Positions 1-8,552 of a stretch of DNA of 64,000 nucleotides are shown in pieces. Source of the DNA: an uncultured Acidobacteriota bacterium. Its GTDB lineage: Bacteria; Acidobacteriota; Thermoanaerobaculia; UBA5066. Every line of letters begins with the position of its first letter. Within the stretch, counting starts at the first letter, position 1. Location: assembly GCA_903845115.1 (NCBI GenBank), contig CAIMWE010000025.1, positions 90,751 to 154,750 of the forward strand, given 5' to 3'. The translations under genes and the position numbers were made by a program. Under the pieces are notes generated by a model. The model made no database searches, was not told where the DNA came from, and saw nothing but the letters and a program-made list of their open reading frames with translations.

Positions 1-606
1 GTCTACGTGACCGTCGGGGCGCTGGCCGGCGGCCTCGGAGAGGCGCTCACCCAGAGCGGGCGCTTCGGCCTGTTGCAGGGGGTGCTCCAGATCGCCGCGG
101 GATTGGTCGTCATCGTGATGGGGCTGGACATCCTCGGCTGGCTTCCGTTCCAGGTGGCGTTCGGGTTCGCCCCCGTTTCGTGGGCGACGGCGCTCCTCCG
201 CCGAGCACTCTCCCTGGCTCCCGTCCTCGCCACGGCTTCGGCGGATCCGGCCCCGCTCTCCTCGGAGGCGGACGGGCCCTCCTCTCCTTCCCGGACCGGC
301 GTGCCCTGGCGCCCGGCGTTCCTGGCCGGCCTGGCGAACGGGCTGATGCCCTGTGCGCTGACGCTGTCGATCGCAGTCCAGGCAGCGACCTCGCGGAGCG
401 CCGCCTCGGGGGCGCTCCTGATGGCGGCATTCGGCGCCGGAACGCTGCCGTCGATGGTCGCCGTCGGACTCCTCTTCGCCCACCTCACGCATGCGGCGCG
501 CGCGGCGCTCCTGAAGGCGGCAGCAGCGCTGATCATTCTCATGGGCGTCATGCAGATCTGGCAGGGCGTCACCTACACCCGGGTGATGGGGAAGCTGGTA
601 CTCTGA
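1..606 (+). CDS. Sulfite exporter TauE/SafE / DsbD_2-type membrane protein, 5' truncated by window edge
   Basis: Frame is open to base 1; multiple hydrophobic helices; GLANGLMPCAL motif typical of TauE/SafE (DsbD_2-like) proteins. Confidence 0.75.
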   Translation, partial: VYVTVGALAGGLGEALTQSGRFGLLQGVLQIAAGLVVIVMGLDILGWLPFQVAFGFAPVSWATALLRRALSLAPVLATASADPAPLSSEADGPSSPSRTGVPWRPAFLAGLANGLMPCALTLSIAVQAATSRSAASGALLMAAFGAGTLPSMVAVGLLFAHLTHAARAALLKAAAALIILMGVMQIWQGVTYTRVMGKLVL

Positions 607-632
607 TGATCGAGATCGGAAGGAGAAAGGCC

Positions 633-1262
633 ATGAAACGCCGTGATGTCGTCAAGGTTCTGCTCGCCTCCGCGGGGGCCGTTCCCCTGGCACTGGCCGC
701 GGCTACGGGATCGGCTCCCGGATCGGCGGCAGGCAAGTGCGATGGGGACGGAACGCCTGCCCAGTTCGTTCCGAAGAACGCCCCGGACGGCAAGCCGCAG
801 GAGAACGACCTATCCAAGTTCCCCAGGTGCCCCTACTGCGGGATGGACCGCAAGCAGCTCCACCACTCCCGCCTGTTGATCCACTACGCGAACGGCGTGC
901 CCGACGGGGTTTGCTCGCTTCACTGCGCCGCGATCAGCCTCTCCATCAACATCGATGCCGAGCCGAAGAGCGTGTGGGTGGGCGACAACGCCTCGGAGGC
1001 CGAGACCAAGCCCCTGGTGGAGGCCGACAAGGCGAGCTTCCTGATCGGCGGCAGCGCCCCGGGAGTGATGTCGGCTCGCAGCAAGGTGGCTTACGGGAGT
1101 GAGGCGGCCGCGAAGGCGGCTCAGGCCGCGCAGGGAGGCGAGATCGGTGGATTCGAACAGGCCCTCCTGGCCGCCTACACCGACATGTCGAAGGACGTGG
1201 CCCGCATCCGGAAGAACCGCGAGGAACGGCGGTCCCGGATGAAAGCCGGGCCGAAGGGCTAG
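633..1262 (+). CDS. NosL-like protein with N-terminal signal
   Basis: ATG at 633 after an AGGAG-type RBS; MKRRDVVKVLLASAG signal; FPRCPYCGMDRKQ CxxCGM motif typical of NosL-like proteins. Confidence 0.65.
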   Translation: MKRRDVVKVLLASAGAVPLALAAATGSAPGSAAGKCDGDGTPAQFVPKNAPDGKPQENDLSKFPRCPYCGMDRKQLHHSRLLIHYANGVPDGVCSLHCAAISLSINIDAEPKSVWVGDNASEAETKPLVEADKASFLIGGSAPGVMSARSKVAYGSEAAAKAAQAAQGGEIGGFEQALLAAYTDMSKDVARIRKNREERRSRMKAGPKG

Positions 1263-1762
1263 TGGATTCCGTCGGAAGGCGGTCCTTCCTGCTGGCCGGC
1301 GCCGGCCTGGTGTTGTCGCGAGTCGCGCGAGGGGCGGACGGAGCGCCTCCGATACCGGGTCCGCGCGACCTCTGCCCCGTCTGCGGGATGCTCGTCGCGA
1401 AGTACCCGAACTGGGTGGCGATCGTGGAGCACGAGGGCGGGCGGGCGCGCTTCTTCGACGGCGCCAAGGACCTGTTCAAGTACCTCTTCGACGTCCCGAA
1501 GTACGGAGGGAGCGGCAAGTCGGCGGGGGTAGTCCGCCGGTGGGTGACGGAGTTCTATGGCCTGACCAGGATCGAGGCCAGGAAGGCTCTATTTGTCGTC
1601 GGGTCGGACGTCCTGGGGCCGATGGGGAACGAACTGGTGCCGCTGGCCTCGCGCGAGGAGGCCGAGGAGTTTCTCGCAGACCACAAGGGCCGGCGAATCC
1701 TGACGTTCGCCGAGGTCAGCCGGGACCTTGTGGAGAAGTTGGACGCCGGGCGATTCGAGTAG
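1262..1762 (+). CDS. NosL family protein, Tat-like signal
   Basis: GTG start overlaps the previous stop; RRSFLLAGAG twin-Arg signal; DLCPVCGMLVAKYPNWVA motif. Confidence 0.7.
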   Translation: MDSVGRRSFLLAGAGLVLSRVARGADGAPPIPGPRDLCPVCGMLVAKYPNWVAIVEHEGGRARFFDGAKDLFKYLFDVPKYGGSGKSAGVVRRWVTEFYGLTRIEARKALFVVGSDVLGPMGNELVPLASREEAEEFLADHKGRRILTFAEVSRDLVEKLDAGRFE

Positions 1763-1772
1763 GAGCGAAGAC

Positions 1773-2429
1773 TCACCAGGGTGAGCCGTAGAGCCCCTTC
1801 ACGAGGATCCAGGCCGAGAGCCCGACCAGTAAACCCCCGCTCACGAGCCTCACCAGCAGCGGACGGGAGCGCAGGAAGACTGTCTTCTCCCGGAACGCCT
1901 GGGAGGCGTATCCGGCGATGAGCATGGGAAGGCCGAAGCCGAGGCTGTAGAACCCGAGCAGGGCCATTCCTTCGCCCAGGTGGGCCCTGGCTGCGACGAT
2001 TCCGAGGATCGCGCTCAGGAAGGGGCCGACGCACGGGATCCAGACGAGCCCGAGCGACGCCCCGAGCACTGCACCCGACCAGAGCCCCTTCTTACGTTCC
2101 GTCGAAATTCCGACCTGCAGGCGCTTGAACGGGTTGACGTCGGCCAGAACCAGGAGGCCGATGATCCCGATGAGGATGGCGACCGGCTTCTCCAGCCTTA
2201 CCAGGAGCGGCCCGATGACGGCGCCGAAGAGGGATGAGAGGGCCCCCATGAGGACGAAGGTGGACATCAGGCCGGTCACGATCGCCAGGGGCCTGAAACG
2301 GTGCTCTCCCGGCTGGCCGGCCATCACGATGGGCAGGACGGGAAGGACGCAGGGCGAGAGCGTGCTGGCGAAGCCCGCTCCAATGGCGAAAACGGCGTTG
2401 GCCAGGCTGAACCCGGCGATGGAATCCAT
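1773..2429 (-). CDS. ccdA: Cytochrome c biogenesis CcdA/DsbD-like transmembrane protein
   Basis: GAGFASTLSPCVLPVLPIV and GLVWIPCVGPFLSAIL motifs, six or so hydrophobic helices. Confidence 0.85.
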   Translation of the reverse strand: MDSIAGFSLANAVFAIGAGFASTLSPCVLPVLPIVMAGQPGEHRFRPLAIVTGLMSTFVLMGALSSLFGAVIGPLLVRLEKPVAILIGIIGLLVLADVNPFKRLQVGISTERKKGLWSGAVLGASLGLVWIPCVGPFLSAILGIVAARAHLGEGMALLGFYSLGFGLPMLIAGYASQAFREKTVFLRSRPLLVRLVSGGLLVGLSAWILVKGLYGSPW

Positions 2430-2444
2430 TCCGGGACTCTCGGC

Positions 2445-2873
2445 TCAGCGGCCCGGCTTGGTGGGGATACCCGAGAGGATGGTCTCGGCGGGCTGGATGC
2501 CGGGCGAGTAGCGGTGAATCTCCTTGCCGTCGGGGCCCACCAGCAGCAGGTTGGGGAGCGAGCGGATGCCGTACTGGTAGAAGACGTCCCGGTCGGCCGA
2601 GACGTCGGTCCGGACGTAGCGGAGCGTCGCGAGCGACTCCCACTTCGCGCGGCTCTCCTTCAGGATCTCGTCCTGCGTCTGGCATGGCCGGCCCGCGGGG
2701 TTCATGAAGAAGATGAGGGTGGGCTTGGGGGCGGACGTGGCTTCCGCCTTCGCAGGTACCGGTGTCGCCTTGGGTCTTGTTCCGGTCTCCGCGGCCGTCA
2801 TCGACAGGGAAAGGGCCGCCATCGCGACCAGAGCCAGAGTGGAGCCAGAGAAGGGTGTCCGTCGGAAATGCAT
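2445..2873 (-). CDS. Secreted thioredoxin-fold protein
   Basis: Signal peptide; TLIFFMNPAGRPCQTQDEIL (single-Cys variant of CxxC) and YGIRSLPNLLLVGPDGKEIHR thioredoxin core; ATG at 2873. Confidence 0.7.
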   Translation of the reverse strand: MHFRRTPFSGSTLALVAMAALSLSMTAAETGTRPKATPVPAKAEATSAPKPTLIFFMNPAGRPCQTQDEILKESRAKWESLATLRYVRTDVSADRDVFYQYGIRSLPNLLLVGPDGKEIHRYSPGIQPAETILSGIPTKPGR

Positions 2874-3068
2874 GTGCTCTATCTCCTTGGCCGAAGCAGC
2901 GTGAAGCCTCGAGATGCCATAACCATATAAGCATATCATAGAACTAGAGTCACTCGCTCTCCGTGTCCCGAACCCTGCCACGGGCGCTGCCTGCAAGCGG
3001 AGCGATCGTTACCGGTGAGCGATGCTCGGCCAAGAAGCGGAGAACCCATGGCTCGGACCGTGCCAGGC

Positions 3069-4415
3069 TCATGGAATGGCGCCGAACGCGGCAAGAGCAG
3101 CGCCGAGGGCGAGGACGAAGGCCGGGTGCCACCTGAACCGGAGGAGCAATCCCAGGGCAGCTGCCGCGAGGAGCAGCGCGCGCCAGCTCGGAATGGCGGG
3201 AGCCCACAGGAGAACGGCGGCGGAGGCAATGAGACCGACGACGGCGGGGCTGACTCCCGACATGAAGTCGGCGAATCGCTCGGAATTGCGGAAGCGCTCG
3301 TAGCCCATGCACAAGACGGTCATCAGGACCAGAGCGGGTGTCAGGAGCGCTCCGGTCGCCAGGAGAGCACCGGGAACGCCCGCGAGCTTGTATCCGACGA
3401 ACGTCGCCAGGACCGCGATCGGTCCCGGGGTGAGGTTGCTGATGGCGACACCGTCCAGGAATTCGGCGGGGCTGAGCCACTGGAGGTCGTGGACCAGGTG
3501 ATGGCTCAGGATCGCCACGAGAACGAACCCGCCCCCGAAGAACACGAGGCCGAACTTGAAGAACGTGATGACGAGGGGGACGAGGCCGAGGGCGGGAACC
3601 TGTGTCGATGCGCCCGCCACCACGGGGACCACGCCGAGCAACGGAGGGAGACCACTCCCCGCCGGCTTTTCGGACGGCGGGCCGGGGGAACGCGGCGCGC
3701 TCGGTTTCCTGGGCCCAAGGAGTATGCGGGGACCGAAGAAGAGGCCGGCGCTGCCCGCGGCGAGGAGAGTGAGCGCGGGATTGACCTTGGCCAGGCTGGC
3801 CACGAGAGCAGCGATGCCGAGGACCCACGCCGGCCAGGTTGTGAGGACTCGCTGACTGGCCGAGAGCGCGGCGGAGAGGATGAGCGCGATGACGACGGGG
3901 CCGAGGCCCGCGAGCACGCCTGCCAGCGCCGGGAGCGAGTGAAATCGGAAGTAAAGGAACGAGAGGAGGATCACCAGGCTCACGGAGGGCAAGAGGAAGC
4001 AGAACGCGGCGAGAAAGGCGCCGCGAAGGCCGTGCCGCCGGTAGCCGATGAAGAAAGCGGCGTTGAGCGCGAATGGCCCCAGGAGCTGCCCGAGGGCGAC
4101 GCCGTGGAGGAACTCGTCGGGTTCGACGAGACGGCGCCGCCGCACGAGCTCTCGCTCCATCAGGGCGATGACCGCCATCCCGCCGCCGAATCCGATGGCG
4201 CCCAGCTTGAGGAACAGGGCGGCCATCTTCGGGAGAGGAAGGTCCGCCTCGAGGGCCGATGACTCTCTCGAGGGAGGGCTGGAATCCTCGTCCGTCGAAC
4301 ACGCGTCCTCCGTCCGGCCCCTCGCGGGGAGGTCATCGCGGGCCGGCGGAGAGTCACCAGCGGTGACCGGACCCGCCTTCGCAGGCTCCACGGATCGGCT
4401 TCCTTGACGATGCAT
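3069..4415 (-). CDS. chrA: Chromate transporter, two CHR domains
   Basis: FLKLGAIGFGGGMAVIALMERELV...LGQLLGPFALNAAFFIGYRRHGLRGAFLAAFCFLLPS and second repeat FFKFGLVFFGGGFVLVAIL...NLTPGPIAVLATFVGYKLAGVPGALLAT. Confidence 0.9.
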   Translation of the reverse strand: MHRQGSRSVEPAKAGPVTAGDSPPARDDLPARGRTEDACSTDEDSSPPSRESSALEADLPLPKMAALFLKLGAIGFGGGMAVIALMERELVRRRRLVEPDEFLHGVALGQLLGPFALNAAFFIGYRRHGLRGAFLAAFCFLLPSVSLVILLSFLYFRFHSLPALAGVLAGLGPVVIALILSAALSASQRVLTTWPAWVLGIAALVASLAKVNPALTLLAAGSAGLFFGPRILLGPRKPSAPRSPGPPSEKPAGSGLPPLLGVVPVVAGASTQVPALGLVPLVITFFKFGLVFFGGGFVLVAILSHHLVHDLQWLSPAEFLDGVAISNLTPGPIAVLATFVGYKLAGVPGALLATGALLTPALVLMTVLCMGYERFRNSERFADFMSGVSPAVVGLIASAAVLLWAPAIPSWRALLLAAAALGLLLRFRWHPAFVLALGAALAAFGAIP

Positions 4416-4450
4416 AACCAGATGATTATATTCTGATACGAGGTGGGATC

Positions 4451-5596
4451 GTGAAACTATCAGCAGGCGAACTGGAGCGGCGGAAGCAGGTCAACGAGCG
4501 GCGGCGGGCGGCATTCGCTGTCCTCGGACACGACGGGGGACGGGCCGCCGCCCTCGTCCTCGACGGCGTCGGCCCTCTCGAAGGACCGGTCCTCGACCTC
4601 GGATCGGGGATGGGGGTCATGGCCCGCGAGCTCGCGCGCCGCGGTCTCGCGGTGGAGAGCGTCGACGTGAGCGCGGAGGACCTGGAGGTCGCCGCCTCCT
4701 TGACCGAAGGGACGGGCCTCGAGTCGCGGGTGCGTTTCACTCCGGCGGACGGGGCGGCCCTTCCGTTTCCAGACGGCGCCTTCGCGTCGGCCGTCTCGTT
4801 CAACGTCCTTCATCACCTGACGGACGGGGCGTCCGTCCTCCGCGAGGTGGTCCGGGTTCTGCGGCCGGGAGGGGTTCTCGTGCTCGTCGACTTCTCGAGA
4901 GAAGGGTTCGAGTTCGCCGGGCGCGTCCTGGCGGAAGAGGGGGGAGTGCACCCGGAGGGTCCGGTGACTCTCGACTGGGCGCGCGGCTTCCTGGGGGGAA
5001 TCGGCCTCACCGAGACGGGAGCTGCGGAAGTCCATCACGAGCGGTTCACGACCTTCCGCACTCCGGTGGACGCGGCTCACGAATCGGTGCCGCCGACGTT
5101 CAGATCCCTGGATCGGGCCGGGCTCTTCACCGCCCTCGACGTGTTCGCGAAGAACTGGCTGGCCCACGACGGGAGCTGGTTCCTGGCCGTCGAGGAACGG
5201 TCCGGAATGGATGCCGCGATGGAGCTGGACGCCGCCGCGTGGCGTCTGTTCGCGGCTGCGGAGGCGCGCCGGATCATGGAGGCGTACGCGATCCCGAAGA
5301 ACGGCGGTCTCGATTCCCTCGCCCGTGCTCTCTCCTTCCGTGCCTACAGCTTCGTGAATCCGAGCCGGATCGAACGGAACGGGAACGTCCTGCGATTCTT
5401 CATGACCTCGTGCCGCGTCCAGGAGACCCGGCGGCGCAAGGGCCTTCCCGACTTCCCGTGCCGGCCCGTCGGACAGGTGGAGTTCGAGACCTTCGCCCGC
5501 ACCGTTGACCACCGCATCGCGACGAAGTGCGTCCACTGCCCTCCGGACGCCGACGCGAACGGGCATTGCGCCTGGGAGTTCACGCTGAAGGGGTAG
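4451..5596 (+). CDS. Class I SAM methyltransferase fused to C-terminal DUF6125-like domain
   Basis: VLDLGSGMGVMARELARRG SAM-binding motif; C-terminal MELDAAAWRLFAAAEARRIM...FFMTSCRVQETRRRKGLPDFPCRPVGQVEFETFARTVD...KCVHCPP. Confidence 0.8.
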   Translation: MKLSAGELERRKQVNERRRAAFAVLGHDGGRAAALVLDGVGPLEGPVLDLGSGMGVMARELARRGLAVESVDVSAEDLEVAASLTEGTGLESRVRFTPADGAALPFPDGAFASAVSFNVLHHLTDGASVLREVVRVLRPGGVLVLVDFSREGFEFAGRVLAEEGGVHPEGPVTLDWARGFLGGIGLTETGAAEVHHERFTTFRTPVDAAHESVPPTFRSLDRAGLFTALDVFAKNWLAHDGSWFLAVEERSGMDAAMELDAAAWRLFAAAEARRIMEAYAIPKNGGLDSLARALSFRAYSFVNPSRIERNGNVLRFFMTSCRVQETRRRKGLPDFPCRPVGQVEFETFARTVDHRIATKCVHCPPDADANGHCAWEFTLKG

Positions 5597-5610
5597 GGCC
5601 CTCCGGGCGG

Positions 5611-5632
5611 CCCGGCCGCCGGCGCGGCCGGG
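5611..5632. terminator. Perfect 9-bp GC hairpin between convergent genes
   Basis: CCCGGCCGC-CGGC-GCGGCCGGG; lies between 4451..5596(+) and 5735..6466(-); no U-tract. Confidence 0.4.
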
Positions 5633-5663
5633 AAGGGACGGCGCGGGACCGGAAAAGGGGGAT

Positions 5664-5689
5664 GCGGCGAGCGCAGGGACGCTCGCCGC
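5664..5689. terminator. Perfect 10-bp hairpin, possible bidirectional terminator
   Basis: GCGGCGAGCG-CAGGGA-CGCTCGCCGC in the same convergent intergenic gap. Confidence 0.5.
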
Positions 5690-5734
5690 CAGCCATGGTC
5701 TTCCCAGGGCGCCCGCCCACCGCGAGATCGCAGT

Positions 5735-6466
5735 TCACTTCCGGGGGCCGGCTCCCGTGCACGGCCCGTCGGCGATCCCTTCCACGGGGTTCCCCTCGGC
5801 GTCGTAGATCACCTTGTGCTCGGCCGGCGTGGCGATGATCTCGTCGTATTCCACCACGGGGATGAACTGCGGGGTGTAGGCGGCGCCGGCCGCCTCGAGG
5901 AGGCTCACGAACGAGCGGAGGTGATTGCGGGAGCCCTTGGCCAGGTTCTGGCAGAGAGTGTCGACGTCAGCGTTGTCGGCCGCGGCCAGGAGACCCTCGA
6001 CGTCGGAGATGTCCAGATCCTCGATGGTGGCTCCCACCGTCAGGGCGGAGACGAGGCTCGCCCGACCGCTCTCGACGAGGCTGACATAGAGGGCCTGCAG
6101 GCGGGCGTTCGAGAAGACACCCGGGGCCGCGTCGGCCACCGGGTTGGCGAGGGCGTAACGGTCGAGGAGGAAGGCGACGGCGTCCATGTGCTGCTGCTCG
6201 GCGGCGGCGATGTTGGTGAAGGCGCGCTGGCCCCAGGTGGCCGCCATCGCGATGTAGACGTCGCGAGCGAGCTTCTCCTCCTCGATGGTGAAGAGGAGGC
6301 CGGCCTTCTCGGCGTCGTTCAGGGGCTGGACGGGCAGCGTGGACATGTACGAGGTGAGGCCGTCGCACGGGGGCGCGGCGGGCTTGCCTTTGGCGGTGGC
6401 GGCGAGCGGCGCGGCGAAAGCGAGGGCGGCGGCGAGCGCGAGGATCTTGATGGCGGGGCTTTTCAT
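5735..6466 (-). CDS. DUF2202 ferritin-like secreted protein (copy a)
   Basis: Signal peptide; EEEKLARDVY, AAAEQQHMDAV (ExxH) and GSRNHLRSFV motifs. Confidence 0.85.
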   Translation of the reverse strand: MKSPAIKILALAAALAFAAPLAATAKGKPAAPPCDGLTSYMSTLPVQPLNDAEKAGLLFTIEEEKLARDVYIAMAATWGQRAFTNIAAAEQQHMDAVAFLLDRYALANPVADAAPGVFSNARLQALYVSLVESGRASLVSALTVGATIEDLDISDVEGLLAAADNADVDTLCQNLAKGSRNHLRSFVSLLEAAGAAYTPQFIPVVEYDEIIATPAEHKVIYDAEGNPVEGIADGPCTGAGPRK

Positions 6467-6601
6467 GGTCTTGTTCCTTCCGGACTCCTTCGTCCGTTCA
6501 TGGGGTGTGCTTCGATCGGGGTTACGGTCGGATGGGGGAGGAGCGGTCCCGGCTCTCCCGGGGCCGCTCCGGACGGTCTGGTCGGGCGATGGGCGCCGGG
6601 C

Positions 6602-6946
6602 TCAGCCGCGGCCGCCGCGCCGGCCGGACGATCCCCGGCTGCCCGACCCCTGGCTGCCCTGCGGGCCCGTCCCGGTGCAGGTCCCGGACCCGGAGCCGAT
6701 GCCGGATCCGGCGCCCAGGCCGCCGTTCAGGGAAGGCGCCGTCTTGTTCGACGTGCCGAAGCCGTTGCCGTCCTTGGGACCGACGCCCTGGTTTCCGGTC
6801 CCGTCGCCCGGGCCGAGCTTCCGTCCCGACTCCGCCTGGGGGCCCTTGCCGTTCTGGGTGGCCTGCTGGGCGCTGGCGGGAAGGGTGGCGGCGAGGAGGA
6901 AGGTCCCCACGATGAGGGCCGCGGTGGTCTTGCTGTTGAAGTTCAT
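6602..6946 (-). CDS. Short secreted Gly/Asp-rich protein (GDG protein, copy a)
   Basis: ATG at 6946 with AAAGGGGAAC RBS; signal MNFNSKTTAALIVGTFLLAATLPASA; GPGDGTGNQGVGPKDGNGFG. Confidence 0.75.
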   Translation of the reverse strand: MNFNSKTTAALIVGTFLLAATLPASAQQATQNGKGPQAESGRKLGPGDGTGNQGVGPKDGNGFGTSNKTAPSLNGGLGAGSGIGSGSGTCTGTGPQGSQGSGSRGSSGRRGGRG

Positions 6947-7009
6947 TTTGTTCCCCTTTCTTGCTTGCCCGGGTTGCCCTCGCTGGGGCTCCGGGTCACC
7001 AGCCTTCAT

Positions 7010-7026
7010 CTCAAGAGTCGTGCCAC
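7010..7026 (-). promoter_or_regulatory. Putative sigma54 -24/-12 promoter of GDG protein a
   Basis: Minus strand reads GTGGCACG-ACTC-TTGAG: perfect TGGCACG, N4, then TTGA in place of TTGC; about 64 nt upstream of the ATG. Confidence 0.55.
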
Positions 7027-7118
7027 GGGAAGGCCGTAAAGCCGGTGAATGCGCTGGAGGCCGCATGAACAGAGGCTTTGCTTGCGTTGAAGGGGCGCCG
7101 GACCGGAGTTCTCGGGCG

Positions 7119-7134
7119 CTGCAGTTCTTGCAGG
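7119..7134 (-). promoter_or_regulatory. Putative activator (UAS) site, CTGCA-N4-CTGCA
   Basis: Minus strand CCTGCAAGAACTGCAG; 13/16 identical to ACTGCAAAACCTGCAG at 11311-11326; about 95 bp upstream of the -24 box. Confidence 0.5.
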
Positions 7135-7163
7135 CCGGCAGAAAGAGTCGCGGGGGCTCCGCG

Positions 7164-8552
7164 TCAGCCGGACCCGGGCTCCGCGTCATCGCGGCCGGGT
7201 TCCCCCCACTCCTTCAGCTTGCGGGCGAGGGTCTTTCGCTCGATACCGAGGATCCGGGCCGCGGCCGTCCTGTTCCCGCCCATCGCCGCGAGGACCTCGA
7301 GCGCGTGGCGACGCTCGACCTCCGCGAGGCTGGGGAACTCCTCGGCCTTCCCTCGAACGGCCGGGGGGGGTGGACTGGCCAACGGAGGCGTCGCGGCTGG
7401 GCTGGACGCCGCCAGGAGGTTCCGTGCGACGCCGGCGTCCCCGAGGGCGCCGGTGTCGATCAGGAGGCGCGTCACGGCGTGCTCGAGCTCTCTCACGTTC
7501 CCGGGCCACTCGTGCCCCGCGAAAGCCGAGAGGACGCCCTCGGTTGCGGACGGAGCAGCAGGCAGCCCCAGTTCCTTCGCGGCGTTCCTGCCGAAGTGGT
7601 CGACGAGGAGGGGGAGGTCCGAGATCCTCTCCCGGAGCGACGGCAGGCGGATCTCGTATCCGGCGAGCCGGAAGTAGAGATCCTGGCGGAATGCGCCGGT
7701 GGACGCGAGCGCGGAGAGGTCCCGGTGGGTCGCCGCCACGACGCGCACGTCGACGCTCTCCCCCCGCTCCGCGCCGACGGGACGGACGGTCTTCTCCTGC
7801 AGGAAACGGAGCAGCTTGGTCTGGAAGGCCGCGGAGACGTCGCCGATCTCGTCGAGGAACACCGTTCCGTGCTGGGCCTCGCGGATGGCTCCCCGGCGGT
7901 CGCGGTCGGCCCCGGTGAAGGAGCCGCGGACGTGCCCGAAGAGCTCGCTCTCGAGGAGCGTGTCCGGGATCGCCCCGCAGTGGACGGCGACGAACGGCCC
8001 GTCCGGATGCCGGCCGAACCTGTGGAGGGCCCGGGCGACGAGCTCCTTGCCGGTCCCTGTCTCGCCAAGGACGAGGACGGCGACCGAGAGGTGCGCGACG
8101 CGCGCCACGGCGTTGTAGACCTCGACCATCGCTGGGTGAGAGCCGACGATGAGGCTCTCCGGCCCGTCGGGACCGGCGGCCACCGCCTTTGGACGGGGTG
8201 CGAGGGCCCGCTGGACGCGGGCGACGAGAACGGTGACGTCGAACGGCTTGGCGAGGTAGCCCGCGGCACCGAGCCGGGCGGCGACCGTCGCGGTTTCGAC
8301 GGTTCCCCTCGCCGTCATCAGGAACACCTGCGGAGGGTTCTTCCCTTCCCTCAGGCGCGAGAGGAGGGACAGCCCGTCCTCGCCGGGCATGTAGATGTCG
8401 CTGAGGACGAGGTCGACGGGGCCGAGCGAGAGCTGCGCGATCGCCTCCGCGACGCTGGCCGCGCTCCGGACGGCGTGGCCGGCCTTCTCCAGGGCGAGGG
8501 CCGCCATCTCGCGAACGGCTCGGTCGTCGTCAACGACGAGAATCGAGGCCAA
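7164..8552 (-). CDS. NtrC-family sigma54-dependent response regulator (REC-AAA-HTH_8)
   Basis: ILVVDDD REC domain; GETGTGKELVARALH Walker A; GSFTGA loop; C-terminal AARILGIERKTLARKLKEWG Fis-type HTH. Confidence 0.9.
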   Translation of the reverse strand: MASILVVDDDRAVREMAALALEKAGHAVRSAASVAEAIAQLSLGPVDLVLSDIYMPGEDGLSLLSRLREGKNPPQVFLMTARGTVETATVAARLGAAGYLAKPFDVTVLVARVQRALAPRPKAVAAGPDGPESLIVGSHPAMVEVYNAVARVAHLSVAVLVLGETGTGKELVARALHRFGRHPDGPFVAVHCGAIPDTLLESELFGHVRGSFTGADRDRRGAIREAQHGTVFLDEIGDVSAAFQTKLLRFLQEKTVRPVGAERGESVDVRVVAATHRDLSALASTGAFRQDLYFRLAGYEIRLPSLRERISDLPLLVDHFGRNAAKELGLPAAPSATEGVLSAFAGHEWPGNVRELEHAVTRLLIDTGALGDAGVARNLLAASSPAATPPLASPPPPAVRGKAEEFPSLAEVERRHALEVLAAMGGNRTAAARILGIERKTLARKLKEWGEPGRDDAEPGSG

